Origin: Erwinia_E haradaeae_C
GTDB lineage: Bacteria; Pseudomonadota; Gammaproteobacteria; Enterobacterales; Enterobacteriaceae
NCBI RefSeq assembly: GCF_900698995.1
Contig: NZ_LR217735.1
Location: forward strand, 744,001 to 808,000
DNA length: 64,000 nt
Direction: 5' to 3'
Below are positions 20,563 through 30,733 of this stretch, piece by piece. The notes under the pieces are model-generated. The model was not told the origin of the DNA and searched no databases. It saw only the letters and a program-made list of their open reading frames with translations. Made by a program: the position numbers and the translations under genes. Positions within the stretch are counted from its first letter, which is position 1; each line of letters begins with the position of its first letter.

Positions 20563-21337
20563 CATTCTAAATCAGAATCTCTCTTTTTCTAATAGCTTTA
20601 AATTGATCAACCTTATTTACGAGTTGAGTATTTCGATATATGTACATATTAGTACATATATCTTTAATATCACATATGTGGGATTAATAAGCCATTTGAG
20701 TGTTAAGTATACAATTTTTAAGTATATAAAATAACAGCCATTATGCTAATTTTAGTCCTTTTAAAAAACATCATAGTATAGAATACAAACTTCAGCGCAT
20801 ATATTAGCTAAAATTTAAAAAGTTAGGATAGCTACCTTTTATCTTAACATAATAACCTTAAGTCCTTACTCTAATGTTATATAAAACAATATAATTACAA
20901 ATCCGTGTAACAATTCAACCATATTTATTTCTTTATAAAAAAATGGTTACCTATCTATATTTTAAGTTAAAATATAGATTTCGCTCAGTTCAGATCGAAA
21001 AACTAAAATACCTACACTAAGTTAGTATATATTAATGTCAAAATTATACACTAATCTTAAATTATTATAAGCATAGAATTAATTTCACATAAATTAATCT
21101 TAATTTATTTAATTTTAGGCTATTTTTGTCAGAAAAAAAATTATTTAGGCATTATGCTAGCTTATACAATATTTATACATTTAATAAAAAATCAAGCCTC
21201 TGTTCATAAACTTAATAAAGTATTACTTATGCTCTTTAATATAATAAATAAAAAATTTTTATTGATTTATTAAAATCATAACAAATGATTACGCATGCAT
21301 AATTTAATATAATATGAACTTAATACAATATATTTTC
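20563..21337. other. AT-rich spacer before gloB end
   Basis: No gene or recognisable remnant was seen. It includes a perfect short inverted repeat around 20638-20660 (ATATGTACAT pattern) and otherwise low-complexity A/T sequence. Confidence 0.5.
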
Positions 21338-22108
21338 TTAAAATTGATCTTTCTTGTAACGCAACCGTTTAAAAACCTGACTCTCATGTAAATATGATCC
21401 ATTCCTGGTAACTTTTTTTTGCAATTCTATATCTTTAGTTCTAAGAAAAATATTGATTTTTCTCTCATGTGCTAATGTTGTTGGCAAGGTTCTAATATTT
21501 TTGGCACGTAACTCCTTTACGTGATAATAATACCTTCTTATGTCAGAATCTTCTGGATAAAGTGCGTGAGAAAAAGTCAAATTTGATAAAGTATACTCAT
21601 GTGAGCCACATATTAATGTATCCTCTGGTAACTTATTTAAATTATTCAAAGACTCAAACATTTGCTGTGATGTCCCTTCGAAGATTTTTCCACAACCTGC
21701 AGAAAATAACGTATCTCCACAAAATAAGTAAGGATAGGAAAAATAAGAAACATGCCCCAAAGTATGTCCTGGTGTGCCAATTACTCTAAAATTCATATCT
21801 AAGATATTGATATTATCTCCATGTTGAATAATCATGTTGGCCCCATGACGCCTAGTTTCCATAGGCCCAAACACAACAAGATTAGGATAAATAGTTAACA
21901 ATCTGAACACACCACCTATATGATCATAGTGATGATGTGTTAATAGAATTGCTTCAAGCTTCCAACGTTTTGTTATGATCAAATCTAAAACAGGGGCGGA
22001 ATCACTTGGGTCAACAATTAAAAATTGACCATGATCGTTATTTAAAACCCAAATATAATTATCCCGAAGGGCAGTAATGCTTGTTAAGATTATTTTTTGT
22101 GAATCCAT
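21338..22108 (-). CDS. gloB: Hydroxyacylglutathione hydrolase (glyoxalase II)
   Basis: Glyoxalase II hydrolyses S-lactoylglutathione to D-lactate and glutathione, the second step of methylglyoxal detoxification. The product is 256 aa (E. coli 251). It is a metallo-beta-lactamase-fold enzyme with the metal motif THHHYDH (T-H-x-H-x-D-H kept), followed by GTPGHTLGHVSYF, FCGDTLFSAGCGKIFEG and GSHEYTLSNL. The N-terminal DNYIWVL start aligns. It lies close to rnhA and dnaQ as in E. coli, but yafS, normally between gloB and rnhA, is missing without a visible trace. Confidence 0.95.
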   Translation of the reverse strand: MDSQKIILTSITALRDNYIWVLNNDHGQFLIVDPSDSAPVLDLIITKRWKLEAILLTHHHYDHIGGVFRLLTIYPNLVVFGPMETRRHGANMIIQHGDNINILDMNFRVIGTPGHTLGHVSYFSYPYLFCGDTLFSAGCGKIFEGTSQQMFESLNNLNKLPEDTLICGSHEYTLSNLTFSHALYPEDSDIRRYYYHVKELRAKNIRTLPTTLAHERKINIFLRTKDIELQKKVTRNGSYLHESQVFKRLRYKKDQF

Positions 22109-22870
22109 ACTTGTACCATCACAAATTATAATGTGTTGTTATTACAACATCTAAAATACAGTACATAAACCAATTTTTAAAAATTAAAAATATCTTTAAA
22201 AAAATAATTTAGGTTTATCTATTAATTTTTTATATTGTAATTTTATGCAATATTCTTAGTGCAACCTATCTAAAAAAATCAGTTTCCGTAGTTTTTTTAT
22301 AGAAGCAATAACTCTTTCTGCATAATAAATTGCTTAAAAGTAATCATGGTTGCAAAACTTATGTTTACTATATAAACATCACATACTTCAAGAGAATAAA
22401 AATTTAGTGTTATATATTCTATAAGAATATATAACACGTAAGTAATATACTCTATTATGTATAGTATCGATTAACTATTTTAAAAAAATAATTTATAAAA
22501 AAGTTTTTAACTTTTATGCAATATTAAATCTAAGCTGTCAGTATTATAATTTTCAGATCATTCTACGATAGACTTTCATAATTATATAATAGCGTCAATC
22601 TATAAAATAACTCTATTAATGCACAAGGTATAATCTAAATTCTTCCTGATTTATACTATAAACTCTATATTGTAGCTCTAAATTATATAACATTTACCAT
22701 ACAGTTATCCGTTGTTAATCCATGAATCTTTTTTATAATTAAGTACTTTAATACTAAAATTTTATATAAAATCTCATGACACATTACATGTCATGTTATG
22801 ATATATTATTTGTACTATGTGCGCATCATCTGTCAATATCACTGTTTTTAAATCAAAACCTAATAAAAAC
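22109..22870. other. AT-rich spacer between gloB and rnhA
   Basis: This is where E. coli carries yafS. I could not recognise any yafS remnant or other gene here, only A/T-rich sequence with short inverted repeats around the TATATAACAC/ATATATTCTATAAGAATAT area at 22415-22440. Confidence 0.5.
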
Positions 22871-23380
22871 TTATACAACATCGTTATCTATTCCAACACC
22901 TAATGCAGAAGATTCCGATTCCAATTGATAGCCAAAATCATATAAAGTTGGATTTTCTGCTGCATTTTTAGCTATTTCGTCACAACGCTCATTATCTATA
23001 TGACCAATGTGCCCTTTAACCCATTTCCAAGTCATATGATGTTGAATTATGGCCTTCTCTAAGCGTTGCCAAAGATCAATATTTTTTACTTTTTGATTAT
23101 CAACAGTTTTCCATCCCCGTTTTTTCCAATTATATATCCAAAGAGTGATACCCTGTCTTACATATTGACTATCCGTGCTAAGAACCACTATACAAGGTTT
23201 AGTTAATGCCTCTAACCCTGCTATTGCTGCCATAATTTCCATACGATTATTGGTTGTCAGATAGAACCCAGAACTAAAAGTTTTCTCATGTCTTCCGTAA
23301 CGTACGATCGCACAATAACCTCCCTGACCTGGATTACCTAAGCATGAACCATCAGTAAAAACTTCTACCTTTTTAAGCAT
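22871..23380 (-). CDS. rnhA: Ribonuclease HI
   Basis: RNase HI degrades the RNA strand of RNA-DNA hybrids and so limits R-loops and removes primer remnants. The product is 169 aa (E. coli 155), the extra length being at the C-terminus. The catalytic acids match E. coli numbering: D10 (VFTDGSC), E48 (NNRMEI) and D70 (STDSQY), with the later Asp in NERCDEIA. The handle region WKKRGWKT is present. A GGAG RBS lies about 10 bases before the ATG. It is divergent from dnaQ with a 71-bp shared promoter region, the conserved enteric arrangement. Confidence 0.96.
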   Translation of the reverse strand: MLKKVEVFTDGSCLGNPGQGGYCAIVRYGRHEKTFSSGFYLTTNNRMEIMAAIAGLEALTKPCIVVLSTDSQYVRQGITLWIYNWKKRGWKTVDNQKVKNIDLWQRLEKAIIQHHMTWKWVKGHIGHIDNERCDEIAKNAAENPTLYDFGYQLESESSALGVGIDNDVV

Positions 23381-23451
23381 TGATCAAAGACTCCATTATA
23401 GTATAATACCAAACCTAACATAAATGAGCCTAATAAGAGAGAATAGATTCC

Positions 23452-24186
23452 ATGCGTCAAATTATGCTTGATACTGAAACTACTGGAATGAATACTATTG
23501 GTCTGCCACATGAAGGACATCGTATCATTGAGATCGGAGCCGTAGAGGTAATTAATCGACGTTTAACCGGAAACAATTTTCATTTTTATATAAACCCAAA
23601 TCGTTTAGTAGAGCCAGAGGCATTCCGTATACATGGAATTTCTGATGATTTTCTAAAAGATAAACCAACTTTTTCACAGATTGCTGATGATTTTTTGGCT
23701 TATATTAAAGGTGGAGAGCTAATTATCCATAACGCCTCATTCGATATTGGTTTTATTGACTATGAATTTTCTAAATTGTATCGAGAAATAGCGAAAATTG
23801 AAACTTTCTGCAAAATAACAGACAGTTTATCCATAGCTCATCAGTTATTCCCTGGTAAACGAAATAACCTAAATGCACTCTGTACACGTTACAAGATAGA
23901 CAATAGTAAACGCACGCTGCACGGTGCGTTACTAGACGCAGAGATTTTAGCAGAAGTGTTTTTAATGATGACTGGAGGACAAATTGCTCTACCTTTATTC
24001 ACGAAAATAACATCTAATTCAGCTGGAAATAGTCAAAACAGTCATCAAATACCTCATACTTCTGCAAAGCTTTGCGTAATTCGCGCAACTGAAGATGAAC
24101 TGATAGCTCATGTAGAGCGTTTAAATTTTATAAAAGAAAAAAGTGGAATCTGTCTGTGGGATTTGGATTCCACTCCAAATGAATAA
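23452..24186 (+). CDS. dnaQ: DNA polymerase III epsilon subunit (3'-5' proofreading exonuclease)
   Basis: DnaQ proofreads for the replicative polymerase. The product is 244 aa (E. coli 243). The DEDDh exonuclease motifs are intact: LDTETTG near residue 6 (Exo I), HNASFDIGF at about 98 (Exo II), and HGALLDAEILAEV with its His and Asp (Exo III). The C-terminal tail that binds the polymerase alpha subunit is retained and ends LWDLDSTPNE. It is divergent from rnhA and followed by tRNA-Asp, as in E. coli. Proofreading is therefore kept even though ung has been lost. Confidence 0.96.
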   Translation: MRQIMLDTETTGMNTIGLPHEGHRIIEIGAVEVINRRLTGNNFHFYINPNRLVEPEAFRIHGISDDFLKDKPTFSQIADDFLAYIKGGELIIHNASFDIGFIDYEFSKLYREIAKIETFCKITDSLSIAHQLFPGKRNNLNALCTRYKIDNSKRTLHGALLDAEILAEVFLMMTGGQIALPLFTKITSNSAGNSQNSHQIPHTSAKLCVIRATEDELIAHVERLNFIKEKSGICLWDLDSTPNE

Positions 24187-24217
24187 TAATATGCTACTAC
24201 TTTTCTATATAAAATTA

Positions 24218-24246
24218 TTGACGAATATTCTAATCCCATTTATGAT
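24218..24246 (+). promoter_or_regulatory. Sigma-70 promoter of tRNA-Asp
   Basis: TTGACG (24218-24223), a 17-base spacer and TATGAT (24241-24246) make a near-consensus housekeeping promoter. Transcription would start near 24253, about 28 bases before the tRNA. It gives the tRNA its own promoter downstream of dnaQ. Confidence 0.75.
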
Positions 24247-24280
24247 ACATAAAATATTTAATAAATACATTAAATAGAAT

Positions 24281-24357
24281 GGAGCGGTAGTTCAGTTGGT
24301 TAGAATACCTGCCTGTCACGCAGGGGGTCGCGGGTTCGAGTCCCGTCCGTTCCGCCA
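24281..24357 (+). tRNA. tRNA-Asp (GTC)
   Basis: A 77-base tRNA with encoded CCA. The acceptor GGAGCGG pairs with CCGTTCC (one G.U pair), the anticodon stem CCTGC/GCAGG holds loop CTGTCAC with anticodon GTC at 24315-24317, and the T arm is CGGGTTCGAGTCCCG. It decodes GAC and GAT. It follows dnaQ as aspV does in E. coli. It is the only tRNA I could find in the window. Confidence 0.98.
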
Positions 24358-24445
24358 TATATAATGATATACATATATCAATAATCGTTTATCTGTAAGA
24401 AATATTTATCTTAAAATATCATTTTTATATACATAATTATAAATA

Positions 24446-24497
24446 GAACATTAGATTCTAAGTTTCTTTATATTAAAGATAGTTAAATCTAATGTTC
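24446..24497. terminator. Long hairpin between tRNA-Asp and rplI
   Basis: Arms GAACATTAGATT (24446-24457) and AATCTAATGTTC (24486-24497) are perfect 12-bp complements, with further partial pairing inside the loop. It lies 88 bases after the tRNA and also downstream of the oppositely oriented rplI, so it may end transcripts from both sides. No strong T-run follows. Confidence 0.5.
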
Positions 24498-24784
24498 CAT
24501 ATATATAAAAATGCTAATATAATATAAAAATCAATACTCTATAAATAAAAAGCTCTTACTAAAAACACGTCTCGAAGATATCTATTATCTTACATAATCT
24601 ATATAATCCGTGATATTAGCAATACATTACTCATTAAATCTTATTTTTATATTAACAAATCTTTTATTTAAATTAAAGGGAGTATCTTATCAAAAAATAT
24701 TTCTTTGTGAAATTATCTGTAGCTTTGATTAAATAAAAAAAAATAAATTCATTAAATTTTTTAATAAAATGAAAATAGTTTTGC

Positions 24785-24854
24785 AATCTTTAAATCTTTA
24801 AATCTTTAAATCTTTAAATCTTTAAATCTTTAAATCTTTAAATCTTTAAATCTT
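24785..24854. repeat. Tandem 8-bp repeat covering the rplI stop codon
   Basis: The unit AAATCTTT is repeated without error for 70 bases (about 8.75 copies). The last copy lies inside rplI: the final codons AAG ATT and the TAA stop are made from the repeat. The array thus starts in the 3' end of the gene and extends into the spacer, presumably by slippage. Confidence 0.95.
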
Positions 24855-25298
24855 AGGTATTATATTAACAATAATTTGAGCAAATACTTCAGTATGCACC
24901 TGAAATTTCACTACGTGCTCACCAATTGTTCTTAATACACCATGTGGTAGACGAACTTCACTTTTAATCACTTCTACACCAGCCTTAGTCACGGCTTCAG
25001 CAATATCTCGAATACCAATAGAGCCAAACAATTTTCCCTCATTACCTGCTTTAGAAAGAAGCGTGACCATTTTTAATTCATTAATTTTTTTAGCACGCTG
25101 ATGAGCTATAAAAAGAATTCTGGTAACTTTAGCTTCTAATTCTGCACGCTGAATTTCAAAAAATTCAATATTTTTTTTCGTAGCAGGAACAGCCTTCCCA
25201 TGTGGAATTAAAAAGTTACGAGCATACCCTGATTTCACATTAATATGCTCTCCTAAACTGCCTAAATTCACTATTTTATCAAGTAAAATTACTTGCAT
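24846..25298 (-). CDS. rplI: 50S ribosomal protein L9
   Basis: L9 binds 23S rRNA at the base of the L1 stalk and helps maintain reading frame. The product is 150 aa (E. coli 149) from ATG 25298, starting MQVILLDKIVNLGSLG; the upstream ATG at 25316 adds six unconserved residues. The N-terminal rRNA-binding domain, including KSGYARNFLIPHGKAVPAT, the long connecting helix (about 40-75) and the C-terminal domain with the GKLFGSIGIRDIAEA patch are all present. It is the last gene of the rpsF-priB-rpsR-rplI operon. Its stop lies inside an 8-bp tandem repeat. Confidence 0.97.
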   Translation of the reverse strand: MQVILLDKIVNLGSLGEHINVKSGYARNFLIPHGKAVPATKKNIEFFEIQRAELEAKVTRILFIAHQRAKKINELKMVTLLSKAGNEGKLFGSIGIRDIAEAVTKAGVEVIKSEVRLPHGVLRTIGEHVVKFQVHTEVFAQIIVNIIPKI

Positions 25299-25340
25299 AA
25301 CCCATAGCCTCTTCAAGTACTGAATAAATAGTTCCGTGAT

Positions 25341-25568
25341 TTACTGATGGTGGTCAGTGTATGGCAGCAAGGATAAATAACGAGCTCGCTTTACTGCACG
25401 AGCTAGCTGGCGTTGATATTTTGCTCGTGTACCAGTAATACGGCTTGGTACAATCTTGCCACTTTCTGTAATATAATTTTTCAATATAGCAATATCCTTA
25501 TAATCAATCTCTTGAATCCCTTCAGCAGTGAAACGGCAAAACTTACGACGACGGAAATAACGTGCCAT
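25341..25568 (-). CDS. rpsR: 30S ribosomal protein S18
   Basis: S18 binds with S6 to the platform of the 30S subunit. The product is 75 aa, the E. coli length, beginning MARYFRRRKFCRFTAEG and ending in a HHQ tail. The central signature KNYITESGKIVPSRITGTRAKYQR is intact. It lies 4 bases after priB and 42 bases before rplI in a conserved operon. Confidence 0.98.
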   Translation of the reverse strand: MARYFRRRKFCRFTAEGIQEIDYKDIAILKNYITESGKIVPSRITGTRAKYQRQLARAVKRARYLSLLPYTDHHQ

Positions 25569-25572
25569 ATAG

Positions 25573-25896
25573 CTAGTCTCCAGACTCTATGAGTGCAATC
25601 TTCTTAGCATGTAATACAATTTTATATAATCCATGACGCCCTTTATAAGAACAAAGAAAACCCTGAATATTCAATGATACCCCAATTACTATACATTGAG
25701 CTATATTTTGCTCAATCTTACCATTAATAACTATTGGTATCCAGCACCAAACTCGTCGATTAAAACCAGCTTCTATATGCCTAGAATGGTGCTCAAGAAT
25801 AAATTGACAATGCGGTATCCCTGATGGGCTTACTGATCTCCTGGGCTCCTTATACACAGTTCCAGAAAAAATTACCAAATTATCTCTACCTGGCAT
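25573..25896 (-). CDS. priB: Primosomal replication protein N (PriB)
   Basis: PriB is an OB-fold single-strand DNA-binding dimer that helps PriA restart stalled replication forks. The product is 107 aa (E. coli 104). Conserved parts are NLVIFSGTVYKEPRRSVSPSG, the HCQFILEHHS strand, FNRRVWCWIPI and the C-terminal LVLHAKKIALIESGD-like end (here KIVLHAKKIALIESGD). It lies between rpsF (2-base gap) and rpsR (4-base gap), so it is translationally coupled. priA would have to be elsewhere for the restart role. Confidence 0.95.
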   Translation of the reverse strand: MPGRDNLVIFSGTVYKEPRRSVSPSGIPHCQFILEHHSRHIEAGFNRRVWCWIPIVINGKIEQNIAQCIVIGVSLNIQGFLCSYKGRHGLYKIVLHAKKIALIESGD

Positions 25897-25898
25897 AA

Positions 25899-26297
25899 TT
25901 ATCCTTCAGTATTCCTAATCTCCAGATCATGAGATATTTCATGTGACACATCCTCTCCTCGGTGCTCCCGGCGGTCATCTTTCACTCTAACCATATGAGA
26001 TGCTTCGGTGACTGCTTTTTTCATACGTATAACCATGGCGCGAATGATACAATCATTAAATCTAAATTGATTCTCTAACTGATCAACAACTTCCTGTGTG
26101 GCTTCTATGTTCATTAACACATAATGAGCCTTTTGTAATTTATAAATTGGGTACGCCAACTGACGACGCCCCCAGTCTTCTAATCGGTGCACAGTGCCTT
26201 TAACAGCACTGATGATAGCAGAGTATCGCTCAATCATTCCAGGAACTTGTTCGCTTTGATCAGGATGCACCATAAAAACAATTTCATAATGACGCAT
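25899..26297 (-). CDS. rpsF: 30S ribosomal protein S6
   Basis: S6 pairs with S18 on the 30S platform. The product is 132 aa (E. coli 131-135). It begins MRHYEIVFMVHPDQSEQVP and contains the conserved LEDWGRRQLAYPI and KLQKAHYVLMNIEA segments. The C-terminal tail is charged but lacks the long Glu run that is added post-translationally in E. coli by RimK. It is first in the operon, and a strong AAGGAG RBS (minus strand, 26305-26310) precedes the start. Confidence 0.97.
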   Translation of the reverse strand: MRHYEIVFMVHPDQSEQVPGMIERYSAIISAVKGTVHRLEDWGRRQLAYPIYKLQKAHYVLMNIEATQEVVDQLENQFRFNDCIIRAMVIRMKKAVTEASHMVRVKDDRREHRGEDVSHEISHDLEIRNTEG

Positions 26298-26304
26298 AAA
26301 TTAG

Positions 26305-26310
26305 CTCCTT
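26305..26310 (-). promoter_or_regulatory. Strong Shine-Dalgarno of rpsF
   Basis: AAGGAG lies 7 bases before the rpsF ATG and is one of the best RBS matches in the window, consistent with high ribosomal-protein expression. Confidence 0.8.
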
Positions 26311-27784
26311 AAATAGATTTTTAACTTTGATAGGTCACACTTAACCTACATTAAAGAAAGAAGCAAGAGTGTTAGTAACATTACTATATATAATATATAA
26401 TATTTGTCGCATTATTCTATATATATATCTTTTTTAATAGATAAATATCACAAGAATAAACATATATGATATAATAAAATTATATCTCATATTGATGAGG
26501 CACAAGAATAATTAACAGAAAGCTCTGATTTATAACAGCAAATTATTTTAAATTACTTTTATTTAACGTATATTTGTAAAAAGATATTCTCAATACTCTT
26601 CTTGATATAATCATATCATATATTATAAATAATAATCTTAAACCTTTAGTCTATATTTTTGGTACACAAAATTATATTTGATTCATTAATAATTATTTTC
26701 TAAAAACAGGAAGCAATGTAAAATTTATTATGTATGAGATATAAATCTAGAGACTAACTCATAGATAATTTAGAAAAAATCTAACCCCTATTTTATTATG
26801 ATAAAGCAAATAGATGCTAGCATTTAAAATGCTAATGCTATCTGTTTATTTTACTTTTTTCTTTTTAATTACTTTTAATTAATTGTGAGGAACTTAAGTT
26901 TTTATCCATCCTCTACATATGTTTCTTTAATTTTTATCTATATTATCATCAGTCAGATCGTCAAGTGCTATTATTGCAACATATCACAGTAATATCATAG
27001 TATAGTATATTAATATTATTCAGAACAGTAACATCGAGCATCAATAAATCTACTTTCCTATATAATCTATAATCTTTTTTATAAAAACATTCTGTAACAT
27101 GTAAACATATGAAACATCTAATTTTATGGTTTATGTAAGGTGAAACGATATAATGTTTACAAAATGTACATAGTAAACGTAAGATTTATATAGTATACTT
27201 ACTAATATACTATATTTAATATATATATTCTATTGATTATTTTTGCAATATTTGACTTTATAATGTAAAGATAAAATTAATTTTGAGAAGATGATTAAAT
27301 AAGATTTAATAAATATATACAAAAATTCATATAATAATTTAGTTATTTATCTTAATTAAGCTGTTTATCTTAAGGAAAAATCTACCCCCTTCGATCGAAA
27401 TAATAATAAAAATATATAATAATAAAAATATATAAAAGATTTGTGATAACTAAAAGCTATCATTTAATTAAAAATATATCTTAAAAAGATTAACATATAA
27501 TAGACAAACAATATATGAACCTATAAACACAATAACGAATCACAAAAAATTACTTTTCTAAAACAAGAGAGGATTTTGGAGTTATTATTGGTTATATAAT
27601 ATTAATATCTCTGCAAATATGAAAAATTATAAAATAGTTTAATCTCATTTTTAAATAAATCACCTTTTATCATATATATATTAAGTATGTACGTTCATTT
27701 ATTGAGTTTATATCTTAATTTTAAAAGGATCTCACTTTATGATAGCTTATTTTCTTATAAAAACCCATAAGATCTATTTAAATT
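26311..27784. other. Long AT-rich spacer between rpsF and rnb
   Basis: No gene is supported. It holds an imperfect hairpin followed by T-rich sequence at about 26808-26870 (plus-strand sense) and a direct tandem duplication of a 16-base unit (TAATAATAAAAATATA, 27401-27432). In E. coli fabI lies near rnb; I found no fabI relic here. Confidence 0.5.
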
Positions 27785-29737
27785 ATGCTACAAAATAACC
27801 CATTATTAGTGCAGCTAAAAAAAACTCTCCAATCAAAAATTAGATATGTAGAGGGTGTAGTAAAAAGCACAGAAAAAGATTTTGGCTTTCTAGAAATTAA
27901 TCAACAAAAAAGTTATTTTATTCCGCCACTATTTATGACAAAAGTAATGAATGGTGACCGTATAATAGCAAGTATTAAACATGAAAAAGATCGTCTTGTT
28001 GCATATCCGGAAAAACTTATACAACCTTTTCTAAAACGTTTTGTTGGACGAATAGAAAAAAAAAATAACCGTCTATTTATCATGCCAGAGCGTCCCTTGC
28101 TAAAGCAGTCTATCCAGTGTAAACCAAACATGCATTGTATGAGATATCCTTTACAGGAAGGTGACTGGACGATAGCAGAAATGCTCCATCATCCACTCAC
28201 AGGAGGCGAAAACTTTTTCGCTGAAATTATTGAGCTTATAACCAATGAAAAAAATGACTTGGCGCCATGGTGGATCACCCTAGCACGTTATAATCTTGAG
28301 CGTAAATCACCAAATATAGACTCCAAGACAGAGATGTTAGACGAATCTCTAGACCGTAAAGATCTCACTCAAATGCCTTTTATCACTATCGATAGCGCTG
28401 GCACTGAGGATATCGATGATGCATTATATATAGAAGACATTGGCAATGGCAATCTCAAACTTATTGTCGCTATTGCTGATCCGACCGCCTATATATCTTC
28501 TGGTAGCCCAATTGATACTATAGCTGCAAAAAGATTATTTACTAATTACTTACCTGGTTTAAATATTGCAATGCTACCGCGCTATTTATCACATGATGTC
28601 TGTTCTTTACTCCCAAACAAACGGAGGCCGGTTCTTGCGTGTCAAGTTATAATTTCTCCTAATGGAACACCTGATCGCGATATCCAGTTCTTTGCTGCTT
28701 GGATTACCTCTAAAGATCAACTTATCTATAACAATGTTTCCGATTGGCTGGAAGATCCTCAAAAAAGTAACTGGAAACCAAAAGATGCAATAATTTCTCG
28801 ACAAGTAAACCTGCTAAATAAGCTGCGATTATCACGAAACCAATGGCGACAAGAACATGCACTTTTATTTAAAGATCGTCCAGATTTTCGTTTTTTATTA
28901 AGTAAAAAAGGAGAGGTTCTAGATATTATTGCTGAACATCGACGCGTTGCAAACCGTATCGTTGAAGAATCTATGATTCTTGTAAATATTTGCGCCGCTA
29001 ACTTACTGAGCGATCACTTTGGTTTTGGTATATATAATGTTCATCGTGGATTTGATCCAATTCATAGAGAGCAAGCAGCCACCATGCTAGTCAATCATGG
29101 TATTAATGTTAATCCAATAGAGATGGCAACATTAGAAGGGTTTCGCATGCTACGCCGACAACTAGACGCTCAACCAAATCATTTTCTTAGTACTCGCATT
29201 CAACGCTTTCAATTATTATCTGAAATTAAAACTACTCCAGGTCCGCACTTTGGTCTAGGCCTAGAAATGTATGCAACCTGGACCTCTCCTATTCGAAAAT
29301 ATGGAGATATGTTAAATCATCGCTTAATAAAAGCTATTATTAAAGGTGAAAATGGTGTACGCCCAAGTAATTCTCTAACAAGAAAAATGTCTGAGCGTCG
29401 CCGACAAAACCGTATGGCCGAAAGAGATATAAGCGATTTACTGTACTCACGTTTTTTACAAAAATCAATTGATAGCGCTAAAAAATTTAGCGCCGAAGTG
29501 ATTGATATATCAAAAGGTGGTATGCGCGTCCGATTACAAGATAATGGTGCGACAGCATTTATTCCTGCTTATTTGATTGAAGAGGAGCATAATGATCTCG
29601 TATTTAGTCACGTTCATGGCCATATAAAAAATAATAACATTATACTTTACCGTATAACCGATATTATAGAGATAGTAATTATAGCGGTGAGGATAAAAAC
29701 ACGCAATATTATTGCTCGTCTAGCGAAAAATTATTAA
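27785..29737 (+). CDS. rnb: Exoribonuclease II (RNase II)
   Basis: RNase II is a processive 3'-5' exoribonuclease acting on unstructured RNA tails. The product is 650 aa (E. coli 644) and aligns end to end. Two N-terminal cold-shock-type domains come first (VEGVVKSTEKDFGFLEI at about 20). The RNB catalytic domain follows, with acidic residues in TIDSAGTEDIDDALY (about 203-217) and the YATWTSPIRKYGDMLNHR segment. A C-terminal S1 domain includes VIDISKGGMRVRL. With PNPase at the end of the window it would make up much of the mRNA-decay capacity. Confidence 0.96.
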   Translation: MLQNNPLLVQLKKTLQSKIRYVEGVVKSTEKDFGFLEINQQKSYFIPPLFMTKVMNGDRIIASIKHEKDRLVAYPEKLIQPFLKRFVGRIEKKNNRLFIMPERPLLKQSIQCKPNMHCMRYPLQEGDWTIAEMLHHPLTGGENFFAEIIELITNEKNDLAPWWITLARYNLERKSPNIDSKTEMLDESLDRKDLTQMPFITIDSAGTEDIDDALYIEDIGNGNLKLIVAIADPTAYISSGSPIDTIAAKRLFTNYLPGLNIAMLPRYLSHDVCSLLPNKRRPVLACQVIISPNGTPDRDIQFFAAWITSKDQLIYNNVSDWLEDPQKSNWKPKDAIISRQVNLLNKLRLSRNQWRQEHALLFKDRPDFRFLLSKKGEVLDIIAEHRRVANRIVEESMILVNICAANLLSDHFGFGIYNVHRGFDPIHREQAATMLVNHGINVNPIEMATLEGFRMLRRQLDAQPNHFLSTRIQRFQLLSEIKTTPGPHFGLGLEMYATWTSPIRKYGDMLNHRLIKAIIKGENGVRPSNSLTRKMSERRRQNRMAERDISDLLYSRFLQKSIDSAKKFSAEVIDISKGGMRVRLQDNGATAFIPAYLIEEEHNDLVFSHVHGHIKNNNIILYRITDIIEIVIIAVRIKTRNIIARLAKNY

Positions 29738-30733
29738 TAATTATTAATTATTACTTATAGTTTATCCGTGTCAAAATGTTATATATAAAAACTATTCATC
29801 AAGACACATTCAATTTTTTTCTTAATACATTCTTAGGTAAGAATAAGGTATTTTTGCATACTATCCTAAATTTTATAATTAATTTTTCTATTGTAGACTA
29901 TTTTGCTACCATTGAGCAATCGATCTCCTTCTTGCATACTTAAGCACAAAAAAATAATACAAGTATTTTAAAAATATTTGCTCTTCATTCTTTCGTACAA
30001 ACAAATATATTTCAAGGGTTTTTTTAAAAAACAGACATTATAATTTACTAAATATATAACATTTCCAACGCGCTTTGCATCACTTAATAGCTATTGTTTA
30101 TATCGTTTAATCATACACAAAACTCCGTACCTTAAGACATAATATAACTATTATAAAATATATAGCATCTCGGATCATTAGGTACTCTAAATTTTCTTGA
30201 TTGAATCGATTACTTTCTATTTTTAAAATCTCTACACTATTGCTGTTGTAGTTTTTTTTACTGAATTTTTTAGAAGACAGAGGTATATAAAACGTATATT
30301 ACTAATCAATACTTCTACAACAATAGAACGGTAGTTGATAATACCCTTATACTACTCTAACAATAAAAATCTTCTGACTATCTATAATATAAGCATCATA
30401 GATTAAGCTTTACTATACATATATATAGTAAAAAAATAAAATAAAGTTATCAAGAAGACTAATTTTTATTTCTTAGTATTATTATACAGAAAATTTCTAT
30501 AAAAACTATAATACTAGAAAAATATTCTACATTAGAATAATTACACTATAGTATAGTAAGATTTATATCTTTATGCAGATCTAGGAATTAACCTCAATGG
30601 CTGTTTTATATTATATAATTCAAAAATTTTCTAGAGACTCACTATTCTGCATAGCGCATATCTATTAATTTTTACTTATAGTTATACATAACTATTTAAT
30701 ACATACTCTGTTAGTAAATAGAGGAGAACTCTT
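29738..30733. other. AT-rich spacer between rnb and speE
   Basis: No gene was seen. A pair of complementary segments around 30240-30255 and 30307-30322 (CTGTTGTAG / CTACAACA core) could form a long-range stem. A GGAG RBS for speE lies at its end. Confidence 0.5.

Noticed and set aside
24785..24854. Short regular repeats considered as a CRISPR array
   Set aside because: The unit is 8 bases and strictly contiguous with no spacers; it is a simple tandem repeat.
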